Assembly (NCBI RefSeq): GCF_030936135.1
Contig: NC_082613.1
Span: forward strand, 62,001-126,000
Source of the DNA: Gavia stellata
Taxonomy: Eukaryota; Chordata; Aves; Gaviiformes; Gaviidae
DNA length: 64,000 nucleotides
Reading direction: 5' to 3'
Part shown: positions 1-13,281 of the stretch, in pieces
How the letters are laid out: each line of letters starts with the position of its first letter
How positions within the stretch are numbered: position 1 is the first letter of the stretch
Position numbers and translations under genes: made by a program
Notes under the pieces: generated by a model
Told to the model about the DNA's origin: nothing
The model's database searches: none
What the model saw: the letters and a program-made list of their open reading frames with translations, nothing else

Positions 1-362
1 GAAAGGCCGGGGCCAGGGGCACCCGCCTGCTTACAGGGGGTCCCTCCAAGCACGGGGGCACGCGCAGCCCTGCTTACAGGGCGGTCCCCCTCGGCTCGGC
101 ACGCACTCCCAACAAGCCCCACGGAGCCCGAGGCTCCGACCTGCGCCCGAGTTACAAGCTGGCCATCCTGGCTGCAGCACAACACCACATCTTCAGGAGC
201 CCAGGGAGCGACCTCGACCCCAACCACGGGGAGGTCGCCCCAGCCAAAAGCAGCGCCAAAGGCGGGACTGCGCCCTCCGGCACAGCGCTTCCTCAACCTG
301 CACCCTCTAAAGGGCGAGGGAGGGCTCGTTCCTGTTGGCTGGCTAAAGGAGCCTCCCCGGCC

Positions 363-1920
363 CTGCTTACAGGGAGGTCGGGCTGCTCCTGGGGACAGAG
401 GGCTCCACAGCTCGTGACACACGCCCCGACTCCAGGGGGTCACGCGGGCCAGGCTGCCAGCAGGCAGAAAGCTGCGGGGCCAGAGGAGGGGGACAGGGAA
501 AGGGCCCTCCCCTGCTTACAAGGTGGGCTTGGGGTCCAGAGAGCTCCATTTCCCCCTCGGGTGCGGAGACAGTGGCTCTCACCCTCCTTACAGGGTTGCC
601 ACTCTCTCCGGGCAGCCAAAGGAGCAAGGGGGCAAAAGGCCAACAACAGCAAAAGCAAAGACCGAGCCCTGGTTACAGGGCGGTCGCCCAGCGCAACGCC
701 AGCCAAGGGCACCCCAAAGGTGCCCGCGAGGCTCTTACGTGACCGCGCCCTGCTGACAGGGAGGTCCCTTTGCCCAGAGCGCCTTTCTCGTGCCCCCTCT
801 TCAGCCCGACGCCGCTCCTCTTCTCGCTCACTCTTGCCTCGCCGTTCCACATGACGCCTCTTCTTTCTTCTCCGCCAGCTGCTGCCAAGGAAGGAGGACA
901 CAGTTAGCTCTGAGAAGCACCAACTCCTCCGCCCAAAGGACACGGGGTCCCCTACCCCTGGAGGGAGCTCCTCAAGGCACAAACCCAGCCGCCACCCACC
1001 CCCCCGCCCGCCCGCCCACAGAGCCCCCACCTCCACAACACCCCTCCTACTTCAGCTTGTCTCACCCAAGCGATGCACAGCAGAGTCCCAGCCGGTGCTG
1101 GAGCTGGCCTCAGAGGCGGGCACCCTGGGCAAATGGAGCTGGGCATGCAAGGCAGCGGCCAAAGAGGCTGCACCCCTGCTTACAGGGGGCTCGAGCCGCT
1201 GCCTGGACTGCAAAGCGCCCGGGACTCCAGGGCACTGGCCGGGCCCTGACTTACAGGGCAGCCCTAGTCCCAAAGGCCCACGGAGGCTCCTTCTCTCCGG
1301 ATTCAGGGGCACCCTGACCTGCACCCCGCTAACGGGGCGGTCACCCCACACAGGCTGCCAGCTGAGCACAAAGGCTCCCAGACCCAGACCCCCATTACAG
1401 GCGGGTCGACACCCAGGGAGCCAGAGAGCTCGGCCTTCCCCCGCAGCAACAGGAACGAGACTCAACAGCCAGGCAGTGGAGCTTCACGGCCAAAGGCCAG
1501 GGGGGCCGGGGCCCCAGCCCCGAGAACAGGGCGGGCACACGCCCGGCCCCACGCCTCTGAAAGGCCGGGGCCAGGGGCACCCGCCTGCTTACAGGGGGTC
1601 CCTCCAAGCACGGGGGCACGCGCAGCCCTGCTTACAGGGCGGTCCCCCTCGGCTCGGCACGCACTCCCAACAAGCCCCACGGAGCCCGAGGCTCCGACCT
1701 GCGCCCGAGTTACGAGCTGGCCATCCTGGCTGCAGCACAACACCACATCTTCAGGAGCCCAGGGAGCGACCTCGACCCCAACCACGGGGAGGTCGCCCCA
1801 GCCAAAAGCAGCGCCAAAGGCGGGACTGCGCCCTCCGGCACAGCGCTTCCTCAACCTGCACCCTCTAAAGGGCGAGGGAGGGCTCGTTCCTGTTGGCTGG
1901 CTAAAGGAGCCTCCCCGGCC
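363..1920. repeat. Macrosatellite unit 1 (short form)
   Basis: First complete unit, 1558 bp. It carries one copy of the gccccgactccaggggg block (from 423) and lacks the roughly 480-bp segment of long units. About a dozen matches or near matches to CCCTGCTTACAGGG lie in it (for example near 363, 510, 585, 670, 750, 1175, 1245, 1390, 1587 and 1628), often 65-85 bp apart. This suggests the unit itself grew from a shorter, now degenerate monomer. Confidence 0.9.
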
Positions 1921-3494
1921 CTGCTTACAGGGAGGTCGGGCTGCTCCTGGGGACAGAGGGCTCCACAGCTCGTGACACACGCCCCGACTCCAGGGGGTCA
2001 CGCGGGCCAGGCTGCCAGCAGGCAGAAAGCTGCGGGGCCAGAGGAGGGGGACAGGGAAAGGGCCCTCCCCTGCTTACAAGGTGGGCTTGGGGTCCAGAGA
2101 GCTCCATTTCCCCCTCGGGTGCGGAGACGGTGGCTCTCACCCTCCTTACAGGGTTGCCACTCTCTCCGGGCAGCCAAAGGAGCAAGGGGGCAAAAGGCCA
2201 ACAACAGCAAAAGCAAAGACCGAGCCCTGGTTACAGGGCGGTCGCCCAGCGCAACGCCAGCCAAGGGCACCCCAAAGGTGCTCGCGAGGCTCTTACGTGA
2301 CCGCGCCCTGCTGACAGGAAGGTCCCTTTGCCCAGAGCGCCTTTCTCGTGCCCCCTCTTCAGCCCGACGCCGCTCCTCTTCTCGCTCACTCTTGCCTCGC
2401 CGTTCCACACGACGCCTCTTCTTTCTTCTCCGCCAGCTGCTGCCAAGGAAGGAGGACACAGTTAGCCCTGAGAAGCACCAACTCCTCCGCCCAAAGGACA
2501 CGGGGTCCCCTACCCCTGGAGGGAGCTCCTCAAGGCACAAACCCAGCCGCCACCCACCCCCCCGCCCGCCCGCCCACAGAGCCCCCACCTCCACAACACC
2601 CCTCCTACTTCAGCTTGTCTCACCCAAGCGACGCACAGCAGAGTCCCAGCCGGTGCTGGAGCTGGCCTCAGAGGCGGGCACCCTGGGCAAATGGAGCTGG
2701 GCATGCAAGGCAGCGGCCAAAGAGGCTGCACCCCTGCTTACAGGGGGCTCGAGCCGCTGCCTGGACTGCAAAGCGCCCGGGACTCCAGGACACTGGCCGG
2801 GCCCTGACTTACAGGGCAGCCCTGGTCCCAAAGGCCCACGGAGGCTCCTTCTCTCCGCATTCAGTGGCACCCTGACCTGCACCCTGCTAACAGGGCGGTC
2901 ACCCCACACAGGCTGCCAGCTGAGCACAAAGGCTCCCAGACCCAGACCCCGATTACAGGCGGGTCGACACCCAGGGAGCCAGAGAGCTCGGCCTTCCCCC
3001 GCAGCAACAGGAACGAGACTCAACAGCCAGGCAGTGGAGCTTCACGGCCAAAGGCCGGGGGGGCCGGGGCCCCAGCCCCGAGAACAGGGCGGGCACACGC
3101 CCGGCCCCACGCATCCTGGCCCCACGCCTCTGAAAGGCCGGGGCCAGGGGCACCCGCCTGCTTACAGGGGGTCCCTCCAAGCACGGGGGGCACGCGCAGC
3201 CCTGCTTACAGGGCGGTCCCCCTCGGCTCGGCACGCACTCCCAACAAGCCCCACGGAGCCCGAGGCTCCGACCCGCTCCCGAGTTACGGGCTGGCCATCC
3301 TGGCTGCAGCACAACACCACATCTTCAGGAGCCCAGGGAGCGACCTCGACCCCAACCGCGGGGAGGTCGCCCCAGCCAAAAGCAGCGCCAAAGGCGGGAC
3401 TGCGCCCTCCGGTACAGCGCTTCCTCAACCTGCACCCTCTAAAGGGCGAGGGAGGGCTCGTTCCTGTTGGCTGGCTAAAGGAGCCTCCCCGGCC
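1921..3494. repeat. Macrosatellite unit 2 (short form)
   Basis: Unit of 1574 bp, short form, with the single gccccgactccaggggg block at 1981. It is longer than unit 1 mainly because of the 15-bp insertion near 3108. It carries the 'cattcagtggcacc' variant at about 2857, shared with the units at 5539 and 9170. Confidence 0.9.
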
Positions 3495-5538
3495 CTGCTT
3501 ACAGGGAGGTCGGGCTGCTCCTGGGGACAGAGGGCTCCACAGCTCGTGACACATGCCCCGACTCCAGGGGGTCACGCTGGCAGGTCGCCAGCAGGACAGA
3601 GAGCCATACAGAACAGCAGGCAGAGACCCAGGCCCTGACTACAGGCGGGTCGCGTTGCCCGCGCTACGACTAAGCGGCTTCGCTCCGTCCTTAGGAAGAA
3701 GGGGCAAGCCCAGCGCTCTCCCTCCGCTCGCGGGCTCAGAGGGGACTCCCCGTAGCTGCACAGAGCCCTTCTTTCCCTCCTGGAAGTTTAAGCTAAGCTG
3801 CAGCGACTTTAACAGGGGCCTAAAGGACAAGCTCACTCACACCAACAAGGACAAGGACACACAGACAGAACTTCCCAGAAGGGAGCGCGAGCTCTGTGCA
3901 GCCAATGGCTGGGGAGCCATCCCTACCGCCGAGCAGGAGAGGAGAGCCTCAGACCTGCCCCCCGGGCTGCTGCGTGGAGGCCAGAGGGGCCTCAACACGC
4001 CAAGGGGCTTCACGGGTGGCCAAGGGGCAAATGCTGTGACACGCCCCGACTCCAGGGGGTCACGCGGGCCAGGCCGCCAGCAGGCAGAAAGCTGCGGGGC
4101 CAGAGGAGGGGGACAGGGAAAGGGCCCTTCCCCTGCTTACAGGGTGGGCTTGGGGTCCAGAGAGCTCCATTTCCCCCTCGGGTGCGGAGACGGTGGCTCT
4201 CACCCTCCTTACAGGGTTGCCACTCTCTCCGGGCAGCCAAAGGAGCAAGGGGGGCAAAAGGCCAACAACAGCAAAAGCAAAGACCGAGCCCTGGTTACAG
4301 GGCGGTCGCCCAGCGCAACGCCAGCCAAGGGCACCCCAAAGGTGCCCGCGAGGCTCTTACGTGACCGCGCCCTGCTGACAGGGAGGTCCCTTTGCCCAGA
4401 GCGCCTTTCTCGTGCCCCCTCTTCAGCCCGACGCCGCTCCTCTTCTCGCTCACTCTTGCCTCGCCGTTCCACACGACGCCTCTTCTTTCTTCTCCGCCAG
4501 CTGCTGCCAAGGAAGGAGGACACAGTTAGCTCTGAGAAGCGCCAACTCCTCCGCCCAAAGGACACGGGGTCCCCTACCCCTGGAGGGAGCTCCTCAAGGC
4601 ACAAACCCAGCCGCCACCCACCCCCCCGCCCGCCCACAGAGCCCCCACCTCCACAACACCCCTCCTACTTCAGCTTGTCTCACCCAAGCGACGCACAGCA
4701 GAGTCCCAGCCGGTGCTGGAGCTGGCCTCAGAGGCGGGCACCCTGGGCAAATGGAGCTGGGCATGCAAGGCAGCGGCCAAAGAGGCTGCACCCCTGCTTA
4801 CAGGGGGCTCGAGCCGCTGCCTGGACTGCAAAGCGCCCGGGACTCCAGGACACTGGCCGGGCCCTGACTTACAGGGCAGCCCTGGTCCCAAAGGCCCACG
4901 GAGGCTCCTTCTCTCCGGATTCAGGGGCACCCTGACCTGCACCCTGCTAACAGGGCGGTCACCCCACACAGGCTGCCAGCTGAGCACAAAGGCTCCCAGA
5001 CCCAGACCCCGATTACAGGCGGGTCGACACCCAGGGAGCCAGAGAGCTCGGCCTTCCCCCGCAGCAACAGGACGAGACTCAACAGCCAGGCAGTGGAGCT
5101 TCACGGCCAAGGCCAGGGGGGCCGGGGCCCCAGCCCCGAGAACAGGGCGGGCACACGCCCGGCCCCACGCCTCTGAAAGGCCGGGGCCAGGGGCACCCGC
5201 CTGCTTACAGGGGGTCCCTCCAAGCACGGGGGGCACGCGCAGCCCTGCTTACAGGGCGGTCCCCCTCGGCTCGGCACGCACTCCCAACAAGCCCCACGGA
5301 GCCCGAGGCTCCGACCCGCTCCCCGAGTTACGGGCTGGCCATCCTGGCTGCAGCACAACACCACATCTTCAGGAGCCCAGGGAGCGACCTCGACCCCAAC
5401 CGCGGGGAGGTCGCCCCAGCCAAAAGCAGCGCCAAAGGCGGGACTGTGCCCTCCGGCACAGCGCTTCCTCAACCTGCACCCTCTAAAGGGCGAGGGAGGG
5501 CTCGTTCCTGTTGGCTGGCTAAAGGAGCCTCCCCGGCC
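3495..5538. repeat. Macrosatellite unit 3 (long form)
   Basis: Unit of 2044 bp. The block gccccgactccaggggg occurs twice, at 3555 and 4043. The 488 bp between them are absent from short units. That segment is less GC-rich and contains aagtttaagctaagctgcag and an acaaggacaaggacac stretch, unlike the CCCTGCTTACAGGG-type monomers around it. Confidence 0.9.
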
Positions 5539-7115
5539 CTGCTTACAGGGAGGTCGGGCTGCTCCTGGGGACAGAGGGCTCCACAGCTCGTGACACACGC
5601 CCCGACTCCAGGGGGTCACGCGGGCCAGGCTGCCAGCAGGCAGAAAGCCGTGGGGCCAGAGGAGGGGGACAGGGAAAGGGCCCTCCCCTGCTTACAGGGT
5701 GGGCTTGGGGTCCAGAGAGCTCCATTTCCCCCTCGGGTGCGGAGACGGTGGCTCTCACCCTCCTTACAGGGTTGCCACTCTCTCCGGGCAGCCAAAGGAG
5801 CAAGGGGGCAAAAGGCCAACAACAGCAAAAGCAAAGACCGAGCCCTGGTTACAGGGCGGTTCGCCCAGCGCAACGCCAGCCAAGGGCACCCCAAAGGTGC
5901 TCGCGAGGCTCTTACGTGACCGCGCCCTGCTGACAGGAAGGTCCCTTTGCCCAGAGCGCCTTTCTCGTGCCCCCTCTTCAGCCCGACGCCGCTCCTGTTC
6001 TCGCTCACTCTTGCCTCGCCGTTCCACACGACGCCTCTTCTTTCTTCTCCGCCAGCTGCTGCCAAGGAAGGAGGACACAGTTAGCCCTGAGAAGCGCCAA
6101 CTCCTCCGCCCAAAGGACACGGGGTCCCCTACCCCTGGAGGGAGCTCCTCAAGGCACAAACCCAGCCACCACCCACCCCCCCGCCCGCCTGCCCACAGAG
6201 CCCCCACCTCCACAACACCCCTCCTACTTCAGCTTGTCTCACCCAAGCGATGCACAGCAGAGTCCCAGCCGGTGCTGGAGCTGGCCTCAGAGGCGGGCAC
6301 CCTGGCAAATGGAGCTGGGCATGCAAGGCAGCGGCCAAAGAGGCTGCACCCCTGCTTACAGGGGGCTCGAGCCGCTGCCTGGACTGCAAAGCGCCCGGGA
6401 CTCCAGGACACTGGCCGGGCCCTGACTTACAGGGCAGCCCTGGTCCCAAAGGCCCACGGAGGCTCCTTCTCTCCGCATTCAGTGGCACCCTGACCTGCAC
6501 CCTGCTAACAGGGCGGTCACCCCACACAGGCTGCCAGCTGAGCACAAAGGCTCCCAGACCCAGACCCCCATTACAGGCGGGTCTCGACACCCAGGGAGCC
6601 AGAGAGCTCGGCCTTCCCCCGCAGCAACAGGAACGAGACTCAACAGCCAGGCAGTGGAGCTTCACGGCCAAAGGCCGGGGGGGCCGGGGCCCCAGCCCCG
6701 AGAACAGGGCGGGCACACGCCCGGCCCCACGCATCCTGGCCCCACGCCTCTGAAAGGCCGGGGCCAGGGGCACCCGCCTGCTTACAGGGGGTCCCTCCAA
6801 GCACGGGGGGCACGCGCAGCCCTGCTTACAGGGCGGTCCCCCTCGGCTCGGCACGCACTCCTAACAAGCCCCACGGAGCCCGAGGCTCCGACCCGCTCCC
6901 GAGTTACGGGCTGGCCATCCTGGCTGCAGCACAACACCACATCTTCAGGAGCCCAGGGAGCGACCTCGACCCCAACCGCGGGGAGGTCGCCCCAGCCAAA
7001 AGCAGCGCCAAAGGCGGGACTGCGCCCTCCGGCACAGCGCTTCCCTCAACCTGCACCCTCTAAAGGGCGAGGGAGGACTCGTTCCTGTTGGCTGGCTAAA
7101 GGAGCCTCCCCGGCC
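5539..7115. repeat. Macrosatellite unit 4 (short form)
   Basis: Unit of 1577 bp, short form, with one gccccgactccaggggg block at 5599 and the 15-bp insertion near 6729. It shares diagnostic variants (cattcagtggcacc near 6476; atgcacagcag near 6250) with the long unit at 9170. Confidence 0.88.
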
Positions 7116-9169
7116 CTGCTTACAGGGAGGTCGGGCTGCTCCTGGGGACAGAGGGCTCCACAGCTCGTGACACATGCCCCGACTCCAGGTGGGTCACGCT
7201 GGCAGGTCGCCAGCAGGACAGAGAGCCACGCAGGCAGAGACCCAGGCCCTGACTACAGGCGGGTCGCGTTGCCCGCGCTACGACTAAGCGGCTTCGCTCC
7301 GTCCTTAGAAAGAAGGGCAAGCCCGCACTCTCCCTCCGCTCGCGGCTCAGAGGGACTCCCCGTAGCTGCACAGAGCCCTTCTTTCCCTCCTGGGAAGTTT
7401 AAGCTAAGCTGCAGCGACTTTAACAGGGGCCTAAAGGACAAGCTCACTCACACCAACAAGGACAAGGACACACAGACAGAACTTCCCAGAAGGGAGCGCG
7501 AGCTCTGTGCAGCCAATGGCTGGGGAGCCATCCCTACCGCCGAGCAGGAGAGGAGAGCCTCAGACCTGCCCCCCGGGCTGCTGCGTGGAGGCCAGAGGGG
7601 CCTTAACACGCCAAGGGGCTTCACGGGTGGCCAAGGGGCAAATGCTGTGACACGCCCCGACTCCAGGGGGTCACGCGGGCCAGGCCGCCAGCAGGCAGAA
7701 AGCCGCGGGGCCAGAGGAGGGGGACAGGGAAAGGGCCCTTCCCCTGCTTACAGGGTGGCTTGGGGTCCAGAGAGCTCCATTTCCCCCTCGGGTGCGGAGA
7801 CGGTGGCTCTCACCCTCCTTACAGGGTTGCCACTCTCTCCGGGCAGCCAAAGGAGCAAGGGGGCAAAAGGCCAACTACAGAAAAAGCAAAGACCGAGCCC
7901 TGGTTACAGGGCGGTCGCCCAGCGCAACGCCAGCCAAGGGCACCCCAAAGGTGCCCGCGAGGCTCTTACATGACCGCGCCCTGCTGACAGGGAGGTCCCT
8001 TTGCCCAGAGCGCCTTTCTCATGCCCCCTCTTCAGCCCGACGCCGCTCCTCTTCTCGCTCACTCTTGCCTCGCCGTTCCACACGACGCCTCTTCTTTCTT
8101 CTCCGCCAGCTGCTGCCAAGGAAGGAGGACACAGTTAGCTCTGAGAAGCGCCAACTCCTCCGCCCAAAGGACACGGGGTCCCCTACCCCTGGAGGGAGCT
8201 CCTCAAGGCACAAACCCAGCCACCACCCACCCCCCCGCCCGCCCGCCCACAGAGCCCCCACCTCCACAACACCCCTCCTACTTCAGCTTGTCTCACCCAA
8301 GCGACGCACAGCAGAGAGTCCCAGCCGGTGCTGGAGCTGGCCTCAGAGGCGGGCACCCTGGGCAAATGGAGCTGGGCATGCAAGGCAGCGGCCAAAGAGG
8401 CTGCACCCCTGCTTACAGGGGGCTCGAGCCGCTGCCTGGACTGCAAAGCGCCCGGGACTCCAGGGCACTGGCCGGGCCCTGACTTACAGGGCAGCCTTGG
8501 TCCCAAAGGCCCACGGAGGCTCCTTCTCTCCGGATTCAGGGGCACCCTGACCCGCACCCCGCTAACGGGGCGGTCACCCCACACAGGCGGCCAGCTGAGC
8601 ACAAAGGCTCCCAGACCCAGACCCCCATTACAGGCGGGTCGACACCCAGGGAGCCAGAGAGCTCGGCCTTCCCCCGCAGCAACAGGAACGAGACTCAACA
8701 GCCAGGCAGTGGAGCTTCACGGCCAAAGGCCGGGGGGGCCGGGGCCCCAGCCCCGAGAACAGGGCGGGCACACGCCCGGCCCCACGCATCCTGGCCCCAC
8801 GCCTCTGAAAGGCCGGGGCCAGGGGCACCCGCCTGCTTACAGGGGGTCCCTCCAAGCACGGGGGGCACGCGCAGCCCTGCTTACAGGGCGGTCCCCCTTG
8901 GCTTGGCACGCACTGCCAACAAGCCCCACGGAGCCCGAGGCTCCGACCCGCGCCCGAGTTACAGGCTGGCCTTCCTGGCTGCAGCACAACACCACATCTT
9001 CAGGAGCCCAGGGAGCGACCTCGACCCCAACCACGGGGAGGTCGCCCCAGCCAAAAGCAGCGCCAAAGGCGGGACTGTGCCCTCCGGCACAGCGCTTCCT
9101 CAACCTGCACCCTCTAAAGGGCGAGGGAGGGCTCGTTCCTGTTGGCTGGCTAAAGGAGCCTCCCCGGCC
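7116..9169. repeat. Macrosatellite unit 5 (long form)
   Basis: Long unit of 2054 bp; the direct-repeat blocks start at 7176 and 7654. Private variants include cttacatgaccgcg (7965), agcagagagtccc (8311) and ggcttggcacgcactgcc (8899). These recur in the unit at 11225, offset by 4112 bp. Confidence 0.9.
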
Positions 9170-11224
9170 CTGCTTACAGGGAGGTCGGGCTGCTCCTGGG
9201 GACAGAGGGCTCCACAGCTCGTGACACATGCCCCGACTCCAGGGGGTCACGCTGGCAGGTCGCCAGCAGGACAGGCAGCCACGCAGGCAGAGACCCAGGC
9301 CCTGACTACAGGCGGGTCGCGTTGCCCGCGCTACGACTAAGCGGCTTCGCTCCGTCCTTAGAAAGAAGGGGCAAGCCCGCACTCTCCCTCCGCTCGCGGG
9401 CTCAGAGGGGACTCCCCGTAGCTGCACAGAGCCCTTCTTTCCCTCCTGGGAAGTTTAAGCTAAGCTGCAGCAACTTTAACAGGGGCCTAAAGGACAAGCT
9501 CACTCACACCAACAAGGACAAGGACACACAGACAGAACTTCCCAGAAGGGAGCGCGAGCTCTGTGCAGCCAATGGCTGGGGAGCCATCCCTACCGCCGAG
9601 CAGGAGAGGAGAGCCTCAGACCTGCCCCCCGGGCTGCTGCGTGGAGGCCAGAGGGGCCTCAACACGCCAAGGGGCTTCACGGGTGGCCAAGGGGCAAATG
9701 CTGTGACACGCCCCGACTCCAGGGGGTCACGCGGGCCAGGCCGCCAGCAGGCAGAAAGCCGCGGGGCCAGAGGAGGGGGACAGGGAAAGGGCCCTTCCCC
9801 TGCTTACAGGGTGGGCTTGGGGTCCAGAGAGCTCCATTTCCCCCTCGGGTGCGGAGACGGTGGCTCTCACCCTCCTTACAGGGTTGCCACTCTCTCCGGG
9901 CAGCCAAAGGAGCAAGGGGGCAAAAGGCCAACAACAGCAAAAGCAAAGACCGAGCCCTGGTTACAGGGCGGTCGCCCAGCGCAACGCCAGCCAAGGGCAC
10001 CCCAAAGGTGCCCGCGAGGCTCTTACGTGACCGCGCCCTGCTGACAGGGAGGTCCCTTTGCCCAGAGCGCCTTTCTCGTGCCCCCTCTTCAGCCCGACGC
10101 CGCTCCTCTTCTCGCTCACTCTTGCCTTGCCGTTCCACACGACGCCTCTTCTTTCTTCTCCGCCAGCTGCTGCCAAGGAAGGAGGACACAGTTAGCTCTG
10201 AGAAGCGCCAACTCCTCCGCCCAAAGGACACGGGGTCCCCTACCCCTGGAGGGAGCTCCTCAAGGCACAAACCCAGCCACCACCCACCCCCCCGCCCGCC
10301 TGCCCACAGAGCCCCCACCTCCACAACACCCCTCCTACTTCAGCTTGTCTCACCCAAGCGATGCACAGCAGAGTCCCAGCCGGTGCTGGAGCTGGCCTCA
10401 GAGGCGGGCACCCTGGGCAAATGGAGCTGGGCATGCAAGGCAGCGGCCAAAGAGGCTGCACCCCTGCTTACAGGGGGCTCGAGCCGCTGCCTGGACTGCA
10501 AAGCGCCCGGGACTCCAGGACACTGGCCGGGCCCTGACTTACAGGGCAGCCCTGGTCCCAAAGGCCCACGGAGGCTCCTTCTCTCCGCATTCAGTGGCAC
10601 CCTGACCTGCACCCTGCTAACAGGGCGGTCACCCCACACAGGCTGCCAGCTGAGCACAAAGGCTCCCAGACCCAGACCCCGATTACAGGCGGGTCGACAC
10701 CCAGGGAGCCAGAGAGCTCGGCCTTCCCCCGCAGCAACAGGAACGAGACTCAACAGCCAGGCAGTGGAGCTTCACGGCCAAAGGCCGGGGGGGCCGGGGC
10801 CCCAGCCCCGAGAACAGGGCGGGCACACGCCCGGCCCCACGCATCCTGGCCCCACGCCTCTGAAAGGCCGGGGCCAGGGGCACCCGCCTGCTTACAGGGG
10901 GTCCCTCCAAGCACGGGGGGCACGCGCAGCCCTGCTTACAGGGCGGTCCCCCTCGGCTCGGCACGCACTCCCAACAAGCCCCACGGAGCCCGAGGCTCCG
11001 ACCCGCTCCCGAGTTACGGGCTGGCCATCCTGGCTGCAGCACAACACCACATCTTCAGGAGCCCAGGGAGCGACCTCGACCCCAACCGCGGGGAGGTCGC
11101 CCCAGCCAAAAGCAGCGCCAAAGGCGGGACTGCGCCCTCCGGTACAGCGCTTCCTCAACCTGCACCCTCTAAAGGGCGAGGGAGGACTCGTTCCTGTTGG
11201 CTGGCTAAAGGAGCCTCCCCGGCC
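9170..11224. repeat. Macrosatellite unit 6 (long form)
   Basis: Long unit of 2055 bp; direct-repeat blocks at 9230 and 9710. It carries the cattcagtggcacc and atgcacagcag variants found in unit 4. Confidence 0.9.
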
Positions 11225-13281
11225 CTGCTTACAGGGAGGTCGGGCTGCTCCTGGGGACAGAGGGCTCCACAGCTCGTGACACATGCCCCGACTCCAGGGG
11301 GTCACGCTGGCAGGTCGCCAGCAGGACAGAGAGCCACGCAGGCAGAGACCCAGGCCCTGACTACAGGCGGGTCGCGTTGCCCGCGCTACGACTAAGCGGC
11401 TTCGCTCCGTCCTTAGAAAGAAGGGGCAAGCCCGCACTCTCCCTCCGCTCGCGGGCTCAGAGGGGACTCCCCGTAGCTGCACAGAGCCCTTCTTTCCCTC
11501 CTGGGAAGTTTAAGCTAAGCTGCAGCGACTTTAACAGGGGCCTAAAGGACAAGCTCACTCACACCAACAAGGACAAGGACACACAGACAGAACTTCCCAG
11601 AAGGGAGCGCGAGCTCTGTGCAGCCAATGGCTGGGGAGCCATCCCTACCGCCGAGCAGGAGAGGAGAGCCTCAGACCTGCCCCCCGGGCTGCTGCGTGGA
11701 GGCCAGAGGGGCCTCAACACGCCAAGGGGCTTCACGGGTGGCCAAGGGGCAAATGCTGTGACACGCCCCGACTCCAGGGGGTCACGCGGGCCAGGCCGCC
11801 AGCAGGCAGAAAGCCGCGGGGCCAGAGGAGGGGGACAGGGAAAGGGCCCTTCCCCTGCTTACAGGGTGGGCTTGGGGTCCAGAGAGCTCCATTTCCCCCT
11901 CGGGTGCGGAGACGGTGGCTCTCACCCTCCTTACAGGGTTGCCACTCTCTCCGGGCAGCCAAAGGAGCAAGGGGGCAAAAGGCCAACTACAGCAAAAGCA
12001 AAGACCGAGCCCTGGTTACAGGGCGGTCGCCCAGCGCAACGCCAGCCAAGGGCACCCCAAAGGTGCCCGCGAGGCTCTTACATGACCGCGCCCTGCTGAC
12101 AGGGAGGTCCCTTTGCCCAGAGCGCCTTTCTCATGCCCCCTCTTCAGCCCGACGCCGCTCCTCTTCTCGCTCACTCTTGCCTCGCCGTTCCACACGACGC
12201 CTCTTCTTTCTTCTCCGCCAGCTGCTGCCAAGGAAGGAGGACACAGTTAGCTCTGAGAAGCGCCAACTCCTCCGCCCAAAGGACACGGGGTCCCCTACCC
12301 CTGGAGGGAGCTCCTCAAGGCACAAACCCAGCCACCACCCACCCCCCCGCCCGCCCGCCCACAGAGCCCCCACCTCCACAACACCCCTCCTACTTCAGCT
12401 TGTCTCACCCAAGCGACGCACAGCAGAGAGTCCCAGCCGGTGCTGGAGCTGGCCTCAGAGGCGGGCACCCTGGGCAAATGGAGCTGGGCATGCAAGGCAG
12501 CGGCCAAAGAGGCTGCACCCCTGCTTACAGGGGGCTCGAGCCGCTGCCTGGACTGCAAAGCGCCCGGGACTCCAGGGCACTGGCCGGGCCCTGACTTACA
12601 GGGCAGCCTTGGTCCCAAAGGCCCACGGAGGCTCCTTCTCTCCGGATTCAGGGGCACCCTGACCCGCACCCCGCTAACGGGGCGGTCACCCCACACAGGC
12701 GGCCAGCTGAGCACAAAGGCTCCCAGACCCAGACCCCCATTACAGGCGGGTCGACACCCAGGGAGCCAGAGAGCTCGGCCTTCCCCCGCAGCAACAGGAA
12801 CGAGACTCAACAGCCAGGCAGTGGAGCTTCACGGCCAAAGGCCGGGGGGGCCGGGGCCCCAGCCCCGAGAACAGGGCGGGCACACGCCCGGCCCCACGCA
12901 TCCTGGCCCCACGCCTCTGAAAGGCCGGGGCCAGGGGCACCCGCCTGCTTACAGGGGGTCCCTCCAAGCACGGGGGGCACGCGCAGCCCTGCTTACAGGG
13001 CGGTCCCCCTTGGCTTGGCACGCACTGCCAACAAGCCCCACGGAGCCCGAGGCTCCGACCCGCGCCCGAGTTACAGGCTGGCCTTCCTGGCTGCAGCACA
13101 ACACCACATCTTCAGGAGCCCAGGGAGCGACCTCGACCCCAACCACGGGGAGGTCGCCCCAGCCAAAAGCAGCGCCAAAGGCGGGACTGTGCCCTCCGGC
13201 ACAGCGCTTCCTCAACCTGCACCCTCTAAAGGGCGAGGGAGGGCTCGTTCCTGTTGGCTGGCTAAAGGAGCCTCCCCGGCC
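11225..13281. repeat. Macrosatellite unit 7 (long form)
   Basis: Long unit of 2057 bp; direct-repeat blocks at 11285 and 11765. Most of it matches unit 5 at an exact 4112-bp offset, with apparent identity from about 7883/11995 onward. Confidence 0.9.

Noticed and set aside
1972..3549. 525-codon open frame (and many similar ones on both strands) in the macrosatellite
   Set aside because: The sequence is GC-rich and stop-poor, frames overlap on both strands, and unit lengths of 1558, 1574, 2044 bp and so on shift the frame from copy to copy. No domain is recognisable.
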